Shown here one piece after another: positions 1 through 11,983 of a stretch of DNA of 64,000 nt; within the stretch, counting starts at the first letter, position 1; each line of letters opens with the position of its first letter. Origin of the DNA: Spongospora subterranea (lineage: Eukaryota; Endomyxa; Phytomyxea; Plasmodiophorida; Plasmodiophoridae). Below the pieces are notes generated by a model. That model saw only the letters and a list, made by a program, of their open reading frames with translations, had not been told where the DNA came from and did not search any database. The stretch covers positions 16,114 to 80,113 of the forward strand of contig OUQQ01000019.1 of NCBI GenBank assembly GCA_900404475.1, written 5' to 3'. The position numbers were made by a program, and so were the translations under genes.

Positions 1-1526
1 TAACTCTTCTTGATTATCTTTTCCAATCAGCATTCAAGCTTGAGGAAAGCAGGTTTGGGCAGTTGACGTATACTCGTGTATACCAAGGTATGTGTGCTGT
101 TTTAGCGAACCGGTGTTACAATTTATGGATTTTTTTATTAGGTACTTTGAAGAAGGGAAGTTATATTTATAATACATCGCAATCCGGCTCAAAGCCAGTT
201 AAAGTACCTCGCCTTGTCCGGATGCACAGCAACGAAATGGTAAATCAACCAGTCTTGATCACCGAATAAATCGTTACTTACCTTTCAGCTATTTAGGAAG
301 ATATAACGAGTGCTGGCCCTGGAGAAATTGTAGCAATGTTCGGCATTGAGTGCAATTCAGGGACGACTTTTACAGACGGTTCACTAAATTATTCAATGAC
401 TACGATGTACATTCCTGAGCCTGTTATGTCATACGCTGTCAAAACTAAATACGTTAAAGATAATGTCAACTTTTCTAAGGTATCCAAGTTGCCATTCAAT
501 GGTTTCAATAATAATGCTTTGATATAGGCAATGGCTCGATTTTCAAAAGAAGATCCCACTTTCCGAGTGAGTTTTGACCATGAAAACAGCCAAACGATCA
601 TTTCCGGGATGGGTGAATTGCACCTGCAAATATATATGGAGAGGCTGAGCAGAGAGTATGGGGTTGAAACGGTTACCAGTCCGCCAAGGGTCAACTATAA
701 GTAGGCCAGAATATCGTTTGTGGTTGTTGTTGATCTAATTGCCCATGCAGAGAGGCACTCACACGCTCTGTGAAATTTGATTATCTCCATAAAAAACAGA
801 CAGGAGGCGCAGGTCAGTATGCCCGAGTTGTTGGAGTTTTAGAGCCAATCCCAAGTGAGGAGAATGGTCCTCCTTTCGAGTTTCACAACGAATTGGTTGG
901 TAACAGTGTCCCACCTGAATATGCTGCAGCTGTCGAGAAAGGATTCCAGCTTGCCGTGTAAGATCGGTCTGACTACGACTGAATCCACAGATAGGGCTAA
1001 CGTTTTTGCATTGTAGTAAAGAGGGCGTTTTAATTGGACATCAATGTGTTGGTGTCCGAGTTCGCCTACAAGACGGTGCGTCTCACGCTGTTGATTCATC
1101 AGAGATGGCGTTCAGAATTGCTGCCCAATACGCGTTCCGGGAAGCATTCAAAAACGGTAGTCCTATAATTACTGAACCTATTATGAACGTTCAGGTATAA
1201 ACTCGACCCAAAAATGTGAGGTTTATTGCCAAACTGATGTTTGTTAGGTCACAATACCGAGCGAATTTCAGGGAGCAGCCATGGCTGGGCTGAGTAGACG
1301 TCGGGGATTGATTCTTAATAGCGACACTTGTGGAGCATCATGTAGTATTCAGAGCGAAGTGCCTCTTAATTTGATGTTCGGCTATTCGACAGATCTGAGA
1401 TCAGCAACGGCTGGTAAAGGGGAGTTCTCCATGGAGTACAGTCGACATCAACCCGTCACCCGAGATCAACAGAAAGAGCTGATAGAAGAATATCAAAAGA
1501 AGAGGAAACAAGAAAGTGAGGAATAG
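1..1526 (+). CDS. GFM1: Mitochondrial elongation factor G, 3' part
   Basis: This is the GTPase that drives translocation on mitochondrial ribosomes; only the C-terminal part (domains II-V) lies in the window, the 5' end being cut off. Exons read by eye are about 1-87, 142-239, 298-479, 530-701, 751-958, 1017-1196 and 1249-1526, joined by introns of roughly 50 nt. Visible landmarks are the domain II piece [10 protein letters not shown], then [15 protein letters not shown], the domain III motif [12 protein letters not shown], the domain IV motif [13 protein letters not shown] and [11 protein letters not shown], and the domain V piece [20 protein letters not shown]. The protein ends in a charged tail (EEYQKKRKQ). 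The GKGEF(S/T)MEYSRHQP ending and overall order match mitochondrial EF-G1 more closely than cytosolic EF-2. A possible AATAAA poly(A) signal lies about 20 nt after the stop. Confidence 0.93.
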
Positions 1527-1862
1527 ACTTGTAGAATTCAATCGCAATAAATCAATTGTCTAATCGAATAGTCTGAGCAGTGTAACGAGCCCTTTCCTAT
1601 TTGTTTTCGATCTGGTCCTTTGATCCTAAATAAAATTGTTGATTGATTATGGCGTACTGTTCTTAAGCTTTGCATGTACTGGGTATCGCACGATCAGATT
1701 GTGTTCCTGAAATGATCCAGGTACGTCCCAATAATGTGATTCCATCTTGCGCGGGACGTTGGTTTTACTGCATCATTACGCTATATTGGTACCGTTTTGC
1801 AATCCTTAGTTTTTTGTGGCGGAACTGGGCCCTGCTGTTCGATACATATATCGCCTGTGATC
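1527..1862. other. Intergenic, EF-G to RGS gene
   Basis: This stretch holds AATAAA-type motifs near 1546 and 1629 that could serve as poly(A) signals for EF-G. A 69-codon open frame runs through it, but it ends just after the ATG of the next gene and shows no recognisable product. I see no RNA gene or repeat here. Confidence 0.5.
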
Positions 1863-3439
1863 ATGTTTTTACCCATTGACTACCTCTCGTTAGTTCTGCT
1901 ATTCTTCCTGCTCGCCTACATGCCCATCAACTTATATCGATATTATCTCCGTCTACATGTCTATCCTATCAAGTAATAGATCGTTAATCCTGTTCCTCAA
2001 TCCGCGTTGATCGTTTAACCTCCGTTACCGCTTCAGGATGTGGAACGCTAAACTAATGCTGTTGACTGGAATTACCCTATTCATTCATCAGATTGTAATG
2101 GTGGTCGGAATGTTAACCCCAAGATTCACTGTCATCATTGCCACTTTCACCCTTATTCCGGCAGATTCATGGACCGTCGACGCGTTTGTCCTCCAAGCTT
2201 TTGTGGTGAGTTACGCCCATGTCCAAGATACACAGCAATAACATGTTTTGCAGCTTTATATCAAGTTCGAGATTGTTCACCATCAGGTATGGTTTGACGA
2301 CCTATATCTCGCTCGTTGTGAAGAAATCTCGCTCAGGATATATACGCCGATAACCAATCCAAAGGTGCAGGCGAACTGGAGATACTATTGAGCCGATCAA
2401 AATGGGTTATCTCCAGACCGATGAATATCGCATTCATGGCATTCAATTTGACGATTCTGATTATTCCGGTTTTGATATTTGAGTTTCTAACCGAAGGTGT
2501 ATCTACTCTACCAGCGACCTCTTGTAATAATATTTCACTGCATCCAGAATGCACTATAATGTCGGTAAAACTCAAACGGTTGTTAAAATCGGGACTAATT
2601 TATCTTTGTAAAACCCATATAGGACCTTCCTTGTCCTGGCAAAGCACCTGATGTCTTGGAGTTTAGGAGCGTTCTGTGCCTATAAACTCAAGATGGTTTC
2701 TGATTCTATCGGGATCAAAAAGTCTCTGAAAAACATGAGCTTGACGTTCGTCATCATGTACGTTATCTTTCTGGTACTGACCGTGCTCTCCGGAATCATT
2801 TCTCCAGAATATAACATCTCCAATCATATATTGATCGTTGGATATTGTATCATCTTCTACTTTGTAATCGTGATGCCTGTGCACCAGACATATTCTCTGG
2901 CTGTGTCACACGAGGTCGATGACAATCAGATCCGGCGATTTTTGTCAGACTCGAAGCGGTTTGACGCCTTCTACGCGCACGCCAAGACGGAATTCAATGT
3001 CGAGAATCTGCTGTTCTGGAGAGATATCCACTCGATCGTGAGCCATAATCGAAGGAAGCATTCGACCTCACCCTCGATGGGCAAGCACTGGAGTAAGATG
3101 ACAGCCAAACTAAGCAATAAGAACAATGGGAAGTCGATTGATTTCGCGAACGCCGATTTGAATGAGCCCGAAGTGTTTGAGGTGATTTACCAAAGATACA
3201 TCTGCGATGGCGCACCAATGCAGGTACACTGGTTTGACCATGGCGACGCCTTGTGGTTGACAGCTGATCTCGAACTTCTCCTACAGATAAACTTACCGGA
3301 TAAGATTCTGAAAAGCATGCGACAATATTACGAGTCCATGCGAGATACAGAGGGGGGTTGTGCTAACATGACCGCCCAGATGGCGATCTATAAAGAGGCA
3401 TTATCGTCCATTGAGCATCTGATGTCAACCGGTAATTAA
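1863..3439 (+). CDS. Multi-pass membrane protein with C-terminal RGS domain
   Basis: A GTPase-activating protein for G-alpha subunits that is itself membrane embedded, the layout known from plant AtRGS1-type 7TM-RGS proteins. The first ATG is followed by a hydrophobic segment (SLVLLFFLLAYMPINLY). Further segments include LTGITLFIHQIVMVVGML, MAFNLTILIIPVLIFEFL, FVIMYVIFLVLTVLSG and VGYCIIFYFVIVMP, giving six or seven in all. About four introns split the N-terminal part; the last has a weak donor (GTCGGT, near 2560) if the membrane frame is to be kept. The RGS domain follows: FLSDSKRFDAFYAHAKTEF, then VENLLFWRDI, EVFEVIYQRYICDG and INLPDKILKSMRQ, the expected helices in order. No Galpha gene is in the window. 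Ligand and G-alpha partner are unknown. Confidence 0.8.
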
Positions 3440-4097
3440 GAGAATTTCGTTGTCAGCATTACGCGATAAGTAATCACATCGTGCAGATATGCTTCCGAGG
3501 TTCAAGAGGACCTCAGTCGGTAAACAATTCTGGGCTGATTTCGAGCAGATGCAACAGGAATCCACAGCGATGCCATCTTCAACTGAGCACCAATCAGCAG
3601 ACTCAAATATGATATAAAAAATCTCGGACGAGTTGTCAAATTTTTCGCATCTTGGATAGGCCATCAATGGCAAAAAGGAAAAACTGACGTAATGTGGTCG
3701 GACTTCTGCCTAATGTTACCAATGCTCTTGTTACACACAGAACTACAGTACTGGAATTGCCACTGCGCAGCATTCAGCACAAGCTCAATTTTGCTAAATT
3801 TGTTCATCTCATCGTGGAAATCCGGTCTCTACTCAGGTAGGGCGCACTGATGGCCTTCCGGTTCGGATGATTTTTCCAATATTGGCACGATTGAAGTCAA
3901 CCGACGAAACGAAAACAACAAAAAATGCATCTGCGTGACCTTATCGGGTAGGAAGTGCCACCATTGTCTTTTATACAAACGCTTTCCCGAGAAAACAAGT
4001 TTCGGGTGATTAAGGACGTCCACAACCTTCAATTTCCAACAATAAATCCTTTTTTAATGATGACTGATTAGAACTCGGCAATCCTGAGGTAAACAAG
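3440..4097. other. Intergenic between convergent genes
   Basis: About 650 bp between the stop of the RGS gene and the stop of asparagine synthetase, which converge. Only short open frames without recognisable content are present (the longest, 67 codons, on the minus strand at 3829-4032). This is longer than most convergent gaps in the window. No repeat or RNA gene was seen. Confidence 0.5.
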
Positions 4098-5873
4098 TTA
4101 ACTTGCTTCAGCGACATACGCGTCGTTATGCACACCAACGACGCATCGGCCAGAAGGATCTGCCATTGACCGGAACGACGCGTCCCACGACATAGCCCGA
4201 GGCGTACTGCACGCTATGGTTGGAGCCCATGGAACAGAATCCCGAGCGGATTGCTGAGGAAAGTGTTGTTCGAAAATCTCACGGTAGAGATATGCCTCTT
4301 TCGTCAATGGCGGTTTTTCAGGAAATCGATGTTTAGCTGCGTCCATCATAGCATCAGATATACGGTCGTCGGCGTATTTTTTTAGAGAATCAATCCAGTT
4401 GTAACCAACACCGTCAGAGAACTGTTCTTTTTGGCGCCATAAAACCGAGTCCGGAAGGTACTTGTCTTCATCCAGGGAGAATGCGCGACGTAAAATCCAC
4501 TTCTCCATGCGAGGCTCGCCGGTTACTTCATCCTGAGCCATTTTGAAACGCGGATCGATTGACATAGCGACGTCTAGGAACTTTGTGTCCAGGAATGGGA
4601 CACGCGCTTCGACTCCAAAAGCAGCCATGCTTTTGTTTGCGCGCAAACAGTCGTACTTGTAGAGCTCGCCGACCTTATCGATTACTTCTGCCTGAAACTC
4701 TATAGGATTGGGAGCCTTATGGAAGTACAGATAACCCCCGAATACTTCATCAGCTCCTTCACCGCTTAATATCATCTTCACTCCGGTTGATTTGATACGC
4801 CTGGACATAAGAAACATGGGCGTTGACGCTCGAACAGTCGTTAGATCGAATGTTTCTAAATGATAGATAACAGCGGACAGGGCATCAAGCCCCTCCTGAA
4901 CACTGAAAATAAATTCATGATGCTTCGTTCCCAGAAATTCAGCAACTGATCTGGCGGCAGCCAAGTCTTGACTTCCAGCTAAACCTATAGAAAACGACTG
5001 CACAGGTTCAAGTTCTGGTCGGCTCCGCAAAATCCGGCATGTGATTGATGTAATCAAAGAAGAATCCAAGCCTCCTGAAAGAAGAACTCCAAAAGGAACG
5101 TCTGCCATCAGATGGCTGCGAACTGAGTCGGTTAGTGCATTGCGTATTAGCTTGGCTATATCCCCACGACCTGGAGGAAGTTGGAAAGTCGACTTTGAAG
5201 CAGCCACCTTCCGCCACATCGGAGTGTAAAATGGTTGTAAACGTTGCTCGATGGGCAATGATGAATCGTATACGTGACCGGGTAAAAACTGCTCAAATCT
5301 GTTGCAGTGGTCGCAGAGTGCTTTAAGTTCGCTGGCGAACCACACTGAACCGTCGTCAGCCCAGCCGATGTACAGCGGAACGATGCCGATCGGATCACGC
5401 GCGGCAACATATCGGCCGCTCTTCCGATCGTATAAAACAAAAGCATACATCCCTTGAAGCTGATTGAACACCATTGTATGCCCCTTGGATTCTGTTTATA
5501 TGTCGATAAGTTACATCAGTGAAATTGAAACCAGTGAAGGAATACTTTCAAATAATTGCAAAATAACTTCACAATCAGAGTTTGATCGAAATTTAGTATC
5601 CTGCATCGAGGATCGTATATCTTCGTGGTTGTAGATCTCTCCGTTCACAGTCAGAACCAAATTATCATCTCCGGAAAATATTGGCTGGGCACCAGAAGCG
5701 ACATCGACGATACTCAGCCGTTCATGAACCAGTATGGCATCGACCGACGAGAAGATGCCCGATGCATCGGGTCCCCGGTGCCGAAGGCGCCTGGACATTT
5801 CGAGGGCGGTCTGGCGGAAGGAATCCGCATCCCGGCCAGGGCCTAGACCCAGGATCGCCAGTATTCCACACAT
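4098..5873 (-). CDS. ASNS: Asparagine synthetase, glutamine-hydrolysing
   Basis: Converts aspartate and glutamine to asparagine and glutamate with ATP. The start at 5873 is fixed by the MCGILAILG N-terminus, where Cys2 is the nucleophile of the class II glutamine amidotransferase domain. RLRHRGPDASG, HERLSIVD and NGEIYNHEDIR are also present. One intron of about 55 nt (around 5499-5552) separates the exons; it is needed to join SDCEVILQLFE to QLQGMYAFVLYD. The synthetase domain shows the PP-loop LLSGGLDSSL, the downstream LSGEGADEVFGGYLYF motif, and EARVPFLD. Total length is about 570 residues, normal for the family. It is convergent with the RGS gene. No missing key residue was noticed. Confidence 0.96.
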
Positions 5874-6532
5874 CTGCCGAAAGCGGACAATAGACAGCGC
5901 CCTAATGTAATAAGTGAGCACGGTTGTTATTCGGACTCGGAAACATGACCATTTAAGGACAGGTAACGAGAGGGTACGTCATTGGCTCACGCGTTCATCG
6001 CGCTGTTCTGCGATCGGTTCCTAATGGGGGTACCAAAATCCAGCTCCTGGGGACGTGACCGTTCATGATCCGGCCAGTGCAATCACCGAGAAAGTTACCT
6101 AGTCACTCCAATGGGGATCAGGATCATCCCGAGGAGTGTCTCAGTATTTTGTGTGACCCACGCCAGATCCCGCCTGTGAATCGAACGCCAACACGGCAAT
6201 TTAGTGGCGACAACAGTACACAACGGAATACGACGCCTACACTGTTATTGACACCAAGGTTATGTACATAATTTGACTCGTTTGGATGCCCAGGGACGGA
6301 TTTTAATGGGATTTTCAAAATGAAGGTCGTCTATATTGGAGTGTTAAGATCAATATTTGATTAAACCCTGCCGCCGCATCACTGTGGATTAGGCCCGGTT
6401 GGATTTGGACAAGAACTATGTCACCCAAAAAAATACCTTCCGAAACCTCGCTTGTGTCAATATCTATCTTTAATTTTCTCACCTGTATGTTGATTATCAA
6501 TAAACGGATGCTGTATATTCACGCTAGGATCT
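5874..6532. other. Intergenic between two minus-strand genes
   Basis: About 660 bp upstream of asparagine synthetase, presumably holding its promoter and the 3' end of the next gene. Short open frames on both strands (60-70 codons) show no family signature. I see no repeat or RNA gene. Confidence 0.5.
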
Positions 6533-8879
6533 CTAATTTATTATTTCGGCTGTAAAAGCCATCAGTTTCGCGGCCGCTAAATCCGTTATTTTTTGGTATT
6601 CTGCCACATCTGGAAGTGCTTGCCTGTACCGGTTCCATGAATCAAGAAACGCACTGTCATTCGCCTCACTGCCGCCTTCCTGCATTAGAACAGATAATTC
6701 CCCGTCAATCAGGCCCCAAACATGTTCCATTTCTTGTTGAAGTGCTTCAGCGACACGGGCAGCGATTCGATAGAAACATGGGCTGGACCAATCGATCGAC
6801 AAGCTGATGTCGCCCAATTGCCGATAAATGCAATCCACTATCTCTGATACTCGAGAACACGACACCGAACCGATCGCTAACTGAGCATCATTAGCATTCA
6901 GAGAACCAAGTTCAACCTCAGCATTGCGAGAACGGAACTTTCGGTATTTAGAACCGAATAAGGTCGTGCGAGAATGCTGGGCGGCGAAGGTTTGACTAAC
7001 ATTATAGAAACCATCCATGTTCTGAAATACGTTTGACAGGTTACGTAGATCGATCTTATCGGAATGAAGACTGAGACCGGTCTGATATGGATGTTCCTGG
7101 CGATAACTATCTGGAGGACGACATAGTGGCGCCTCTATGTCGACATCTCTCTTTGAGAATCGCCTTTTGATGGTTATCGGTCGGACGTCCATGTGATGAG
7201 GAGCATTGCTAGATTGGAGGGTGGAGGAGAGTGAGAACTGATAGGGATGTGTTCGCCAAGACAAAACCAGTAATGAAGAGACGCTCTCAACGAATTGCGA
7301 AAACTCGCTGAGCTGAACGAAAAGAGCGATGGAAGTCCCCGTTTTCGGCAGGATTGAAGAACATTGAGGCGCCGACGTCGAGAGCATCATATTATTGGAC
7401 CGCAGTAGCAAGCCAACCGAGAAGATGGAATGGATTTCAGACCCGTTATAAACATCAACCTCTATTCTAAAGCGATCGCTCTCGTAATTTTCTCGAACAG
7501 CGGAAATGATGGGTTGACTTGAAATACCAGCAGCACTTTGTACTTGTTCCTCGATGATCATGTTCGTGGCACCCACCGGGGGTTTGAACATGGAAACTAT
7601 ATTGGGAACGGATTTGCCCAAGAGTTCAAGGGGAAATCGCACGTCGTGACCATCCAGAATCCCTTTTGCATGATTCAATAGCGCCCGCTTGTAGTCCACC
7701 AAACCTTCATCACGCTCCAATGAAGCACATCCCTTATGAATTCGTGCTAATAAATAGCCAGATAAAGAGGCCAAATGACATGACGATTCAACGGATTTCC
7801 CGTTCATGTTGAGCAAACTTTGAGACGACGTCCAAAGTTGCCGATCATTTAGCGGTAAACACCATTCAATATCATGAACAGTGAAAACAGTTTCAAACGA
7901 TGATAGTGATATTACATCGATCGATGTCCAATTTGCGAATGATACAACAACATGATCAGCAACGGGTTGCACGTTGATAGGAGAGTGTGATAATGGTTTA
8001 TTTGCACTAAAATGAGGAGGGCAGAATCAGCGATGGGCATTTTTCAATCGTGTTTTGCTTACAGGATGACAGCACGGCGCGATAAATACATTGCAGGTGG
8101 GTCTGAACAGCCAATAACAAAGGAGTCGGGTTTCTGGCAATACGCTAAACAGGATGCAGAGTAGGCAAGGCTGGCAGGACAATTGACTGAAGGCCCTGGG
8201 ACAAGGGATAGTTCCTCTCCAGAAGTGTGTCGATGTTGAACTGAAATGAACAAGGAATTTGTTGACGCTTCAATATTGAAGGATCCTGAAAGTAGCCAGA
8301 TTAAATGACAATTTGTGAGAATTTGTCGTGTGAATACCCTTGATGTAATCCAAAGATATTGCAAGAGCGGTGAGCGGACACGACAGTTGACATGTTCCAT
8401 GACTCCAACTTGCAAAATCGTGCCGGGTAAAAACATCCAGCACGTCTCGACGAGTAATGAGTACTGTGGGGCCATCTCCCAATACACATTGCTGAACTGG
8501 ACCGGTAGACGACAAGGTAAAGCGATTTAGGTCCTCAAAACGAAATCCGTCAACGATCAAACTAGCCGTTAACAGCACAGTTTGGCGATTTTCGTCAGCA
8601 CATAACAGGACAACGACAATCTTAGGTCTGAATTTTGCCCAGGTAAACACCAAAACAACGAGGTGAACCTGTGCTTGCTTACAATCCGTCGAAAGTGTCG
8701 AGGCATTGGCGACATTGCAGAATATCGATCAGAACGAGGTCAGAGTCAGGAATTAACAGACAATGGCTGACAGGATGGTTGGGCTGCAAAGGATCGATCA
8801 ATGAACACGTGATTTGCGAGTCGCCCGATGTTGATAGTTCCATGATTGCCGTTCCTTGATAGCTACATCGTGTGGGCAT
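6533..8879 (-). CDS. Unassigned protein, possible FANCB-like propeller
   Basis: A multi-exon minus-strand gene of about 750 residues. The last exon (6533-7972 frame) is a clean 479-codon frame. Upstream exons lie around 8059-8270, 8270-8640 and 8682-8879, joined by short introns; the first ATG is at 8879 (MPTRCSYQGT), with a second Met 13 codons on. The N-terminal half is rich in short beta-strand stretches (IVVVLLCADENRQTVLL, VLGDGPTVLITRRD, VADHVVVSFANW), suggesting a beta-propeller. The C-terminal part is more helical (ARVAEALQQEMEHVWGL). The spacing of strand motifs faintly recalls FANCB or FAAP100 of the Fanconi core complex, but no diagnostic motif is shared. I treat the function as unknown and give FANCB only as a lead. 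Confidence 0.55.
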
Positions 8880-9598
8880 TATTAAAACTGCGAGATATGG
8901 TGGATTGATCGGGATGCGATTAGCATCTCCCCCTCATTGTGCAGGACGCATCAAGGTTGTTCAGTACCTACCCGGGCGCCTTCCTTGGAAAGAAATCTTA
9001 GACCACGCGAATCTACTAGAGTTTTGGGCCCAGAACGATCACGTGCAGTAATGTGGAAGAAATGTTGATTGAGCAGTAAAAACAAGGAGAATGAGGATGG
9101 AAAACTGAGCGTGGTCGTAGACACGTATCTAGAAAAACCTCAAATATAAATACGGACGTCAATCTAACACAATTAGATTTATATTTATTTACACACTATC
9201 TAGAGACTCAGATTAGGATTTTGAACAACATTGATTGGTTGTACGAATGGCAACAAAGTGGTGTACTTAGATGGTGGTGATCGCCATGTCGCAAAATGTT
9301 CATCCCTGATCAAATAATAATTGGCCAACTGTGTTCCCCGCCCGTTTGGTTGTTGGTTGGTTGCCTGGCGGGTGAGTCGGGCCGGCCCGATGACTCTACC
9401 GTCATTCTACCGTTCACGGATGATATGGGGCGGTCTCACTCTCAGATCAGACAATAATCGGTCGTCAGCAAAGGTGCTACAGCGCGTATCATCGGCACAT
9501 TGTATTGCAGGTTGCGGCAGGCTATCCGATACCTTAGCGTTGATTGACCAGCGCTAGCGTGCGGTTAATATCCCAGCCAAGGCAATCCGCACTGGATC
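8880..9598. other. Intergenic between divergent genes, with GC palindrome
   Basis: About 720 bp between the divergent starts of the unassigned gene and MMTAG2, so it should hold both promoters. AT-rich runs (TATTTATATTTATTTAC near 9175) and a perfect 14-bp GC palindrome at 9377-9390 are the only structures seen. The 78-codon frame at 9321-9557 has no recognisable content. Confidence 0.5.
9377..9390. repeat. 14-bp perfect GC palindrome
   Basis: TCGGGCCGGCCCGA is identical to its reverse complement, and the flanks GAGTC and GACTC add a looser outer match. It lies about 210 bp upstream of the MMTAG2 ATG in the divergent promoter region. It could be a binding site for a dimeric factor, but that is inference. 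Confidence 0.5.
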
Positions 9599-10552
9599 AT
9601 GTATTCTGGCCCATGTCGCGGAGGAGTTAGAGGCGGTGCTGATAGTAATTACCTGGATAGCTTGCGAGTTTAGCCTTTATCTGAGCTGTGATTGATAGGA
9701 TTCAAATGGGAAGACGTCAAGTCTGACAAATACAGGGAAAACTATCTTGGACACAGTGTGAAAGCTCCTTTAGGCCGCTGGCAAAAAGGTAAGTTCAACT
9801 AATTTCAGCTTCAACAGCTCGTTCGTGTCTGAATTGGCAACTAGGGCGAGATCTGACGTGGTACGCAAAAGATAAGAAAACTGGAAGCTACATTGGTGAT
9901 GAAGAGCGCATGATGTTAGATATGGTCAAGCAACACGAGCAAGAAATGCTTCTAGAACAAATGTAATTCGAATTTTTTTCAGTTATTGGGATAGCCTAAT
10001 TATTTTTGCAGAGGAGCTCGACCGAAAAAGCCTAGGCAATCAGCAGAGCAAGTTGAAAGCACCAAACTGAAAGAGATTTTAGCAAGGGGCCAGATCGACC
10101 GTGACGAAAAATTCGATGTCGAAAGAGTGCCTGGCCTTGGTTGTGGCCCATCGCTACATCACAGTGTTATGGGTCCTGTAGAACAAGTGATCGCGACCGA
10201 TTGGGCTGATGAAGCGGTCACCAATTTACAAGCTGGAACCGAGGATAAATCGTTGTCTGATGAAACTCTGCGGAAAAGGGAAAAAGAGCAAAGAAAAGAG
10301 GAAAGAAGAGAAAAAAGGGAGAAGAAAGCATCTCGGCGAGCAATGCGGCAACGCCATGATTCTCCAGAACCATCAAAACAAACGCGCAGGGCATCACCTG
10401 ACGCCACCGAACATAGTCACCGTACTCACAAAAACTCTGATCGCGACAGGAATAGGTCGAGCAAACATGCCTCAGAAAGGTCCCGCTATCGTGACGACTA
10501 TGACAGAGACAGCTACAAAAAACGTGGTCGTTATGATTCGCCAAACCGATGA
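9599..10552 (+). CDS. MMTAG2: MMTAG2-family nuclear protein (MMtag domain)
   Basis: Homologue of human multiple myeloma tumour-associated protein 2 (C1orf35), a conserved eukaryotic protein of poorly known, probably RNA-related, nuclear role. Four exons are read with good phase: 9599-9644, 9699-9788, 9845-9962 and 10012-10552. The tiny first exon supplies the [10 protein letters not shown]-terminus, which is too short to be seen as an open frame but is diagnostic. The joined domain then reads [26 protein letters not shown] and RDLTWYAKD, the family signature. The C-terminal half has a KERKEE-type charged coil and an SR/RD-rich tail ([12 protein letters not shown]), typical of splicing-associated proteins. 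The match of exon boundaries to domain phase makes this assignment strong. Confidence 0.92.
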
Positions 10553-10887
10553 AGCAACCGCAATTATTCATAAATCCATATATTGTCAGTTTGCCGGTTG
10601 ACACTACCAATCAATTATTCCAGATTATTCCTGTTGGGGGGGTTGGACAGACAGGCACCTACAGTCTATGCCGCGCTATAGTCTGAATTTGTCTGCGCTG
10701 TTGGCCGAGCCGGTGTCCGTACAGATAATTCCAGCTGTACAGGGATCATAATACTTCTCTGGAACATCCCATATCTACAATAGCTTGCCCAAGCAATACG
10801 TCTCGAGAAACCTTCTCATTGTCACATGCCGGATGGCAAAGGTTGAGGAAAACACCGGCTTTCATCATGAGAGTTATTAAAATATTA
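10553..10887. other. Intergenic, MMTAG2 to EDR2_C gene
   Basis: About 335 bp between two plus-strand genes. A G7 run occurs at about 10636. No gene, RNA or repeat could be recognised. Confidence 0.45.
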
Positions 10888-11983
10888 ATGGGTCAGGTAA
10901 AAAGCATGTGATGGGAGCCTCGGTTCAGGAATATCCAGAGGATGCGCTTCCTTCAACAAAACACTCATACTCGAGAACTGATGGTAGGCGATTTCAAGTT
11001 CGTGGAGCTGGTTACGAGAAGTATGCCCAACGTCCGCTGTGTATTGTTGCTTGATATTAACGATCGGCGTTGAGTAGGACTGGGGTTAAAGTTCAGTCAG
11101 ACAGCGTTATGGCAGAGATTATTGCTGTGGATTTATTCAAAACTGACCATAAACTGTGTCATATCATGAAGTATATCGAAATTCCTGAAGAGTACCGAAT
11201 TCCCCATCCTTTAAGTGACAGCAAAAACTTTATTCCCCAGGTATGATTGTTCAAAATTTCAGAGCCTTCTTTTTATTCTCATGCGCAGCTTTTTGTGATA
11301 AATTTCATGATTCCTGCTTACTCGCCTAGCAATCCAATATGGGGTACGTCAAAGACAGACGGAAAGAGTTATAGCGCTGTTCTATACATTAGATTAAAGC
11401 CTGAAACTATTGACCTGATGAAAGACGACTCCAGCAATGCAGCAAAGCTTCTCAACGTATGTGTGTATCCATAACGAAACAAGTTCACGAATTCATTGTT
11501 CCTATAGAGGTTCTTTCAGATGGATTGCACCTCGGAAGAAGACTTTGCCTTGCGCGGCCGGCTCAAGGGTATTCCAATCTTGCTCAACCCGCAATGCATT
11601 GGTTTAGGAGTTGCTCTGAGGCAATTGATCAAGAAATTCGACGCCAAACCTTTTCTAACAGGTCCCAAATACCATAGCTTTATCAAAACCGACCATTATC
11701 TTGAATGTGATATCGACATTCATCAGTGGATATACATAGCCAGGAAAACGCTCCACAGGTTTGCCTTCTGAAAAACTAGTTTGACGGCACTGTCATCGCT
11801 TAACCGTTATTTTTCAGTTTGATCGGAGAAATTCATAAAATGGACCTTGATTTTGGCGTTGTGGTAGAAGCTGCAGATGAAGAAGCCCCAGAAAGGATGT
11901 TAGCGAGCATCAGAGTGAGTCAAATTGATCCCGAACAGGCTGTACATATATCAGTGGGTGGCCATCATCCTTGTAATAAATAA
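10888..11983 (+). CDS. Stand-alone EDR2_C (DUF1336) protein
   Basis: The EDR2 C-terminal domain, known from plant ENHANCED DISEASE RESISTANCE 2 and from many protists, is thought to bind lipid or membrane. In plants it follows PH and START domains; here it makes up almost the whole protein. The start is a three-codon exon (Met-Gly-Gln) at 10888 followed by an intron. Exons then give FQVRGAGYEKTGVKVQSD, AEIIAVDLFKTDHKL, LFVINFMIPAYSPSNP, then LLNPQCIGLGVALRQLI, and HYLECDIDIHQWIYIARK followed by SLIGEIHKMDLDFGVVVE and ERMLASIRVSQI. The order matches the domain from its first to last block. Met-Gly at the N-terminus could be myristoylated, but this rests on the small first exon being right. Confidence 0.85.
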
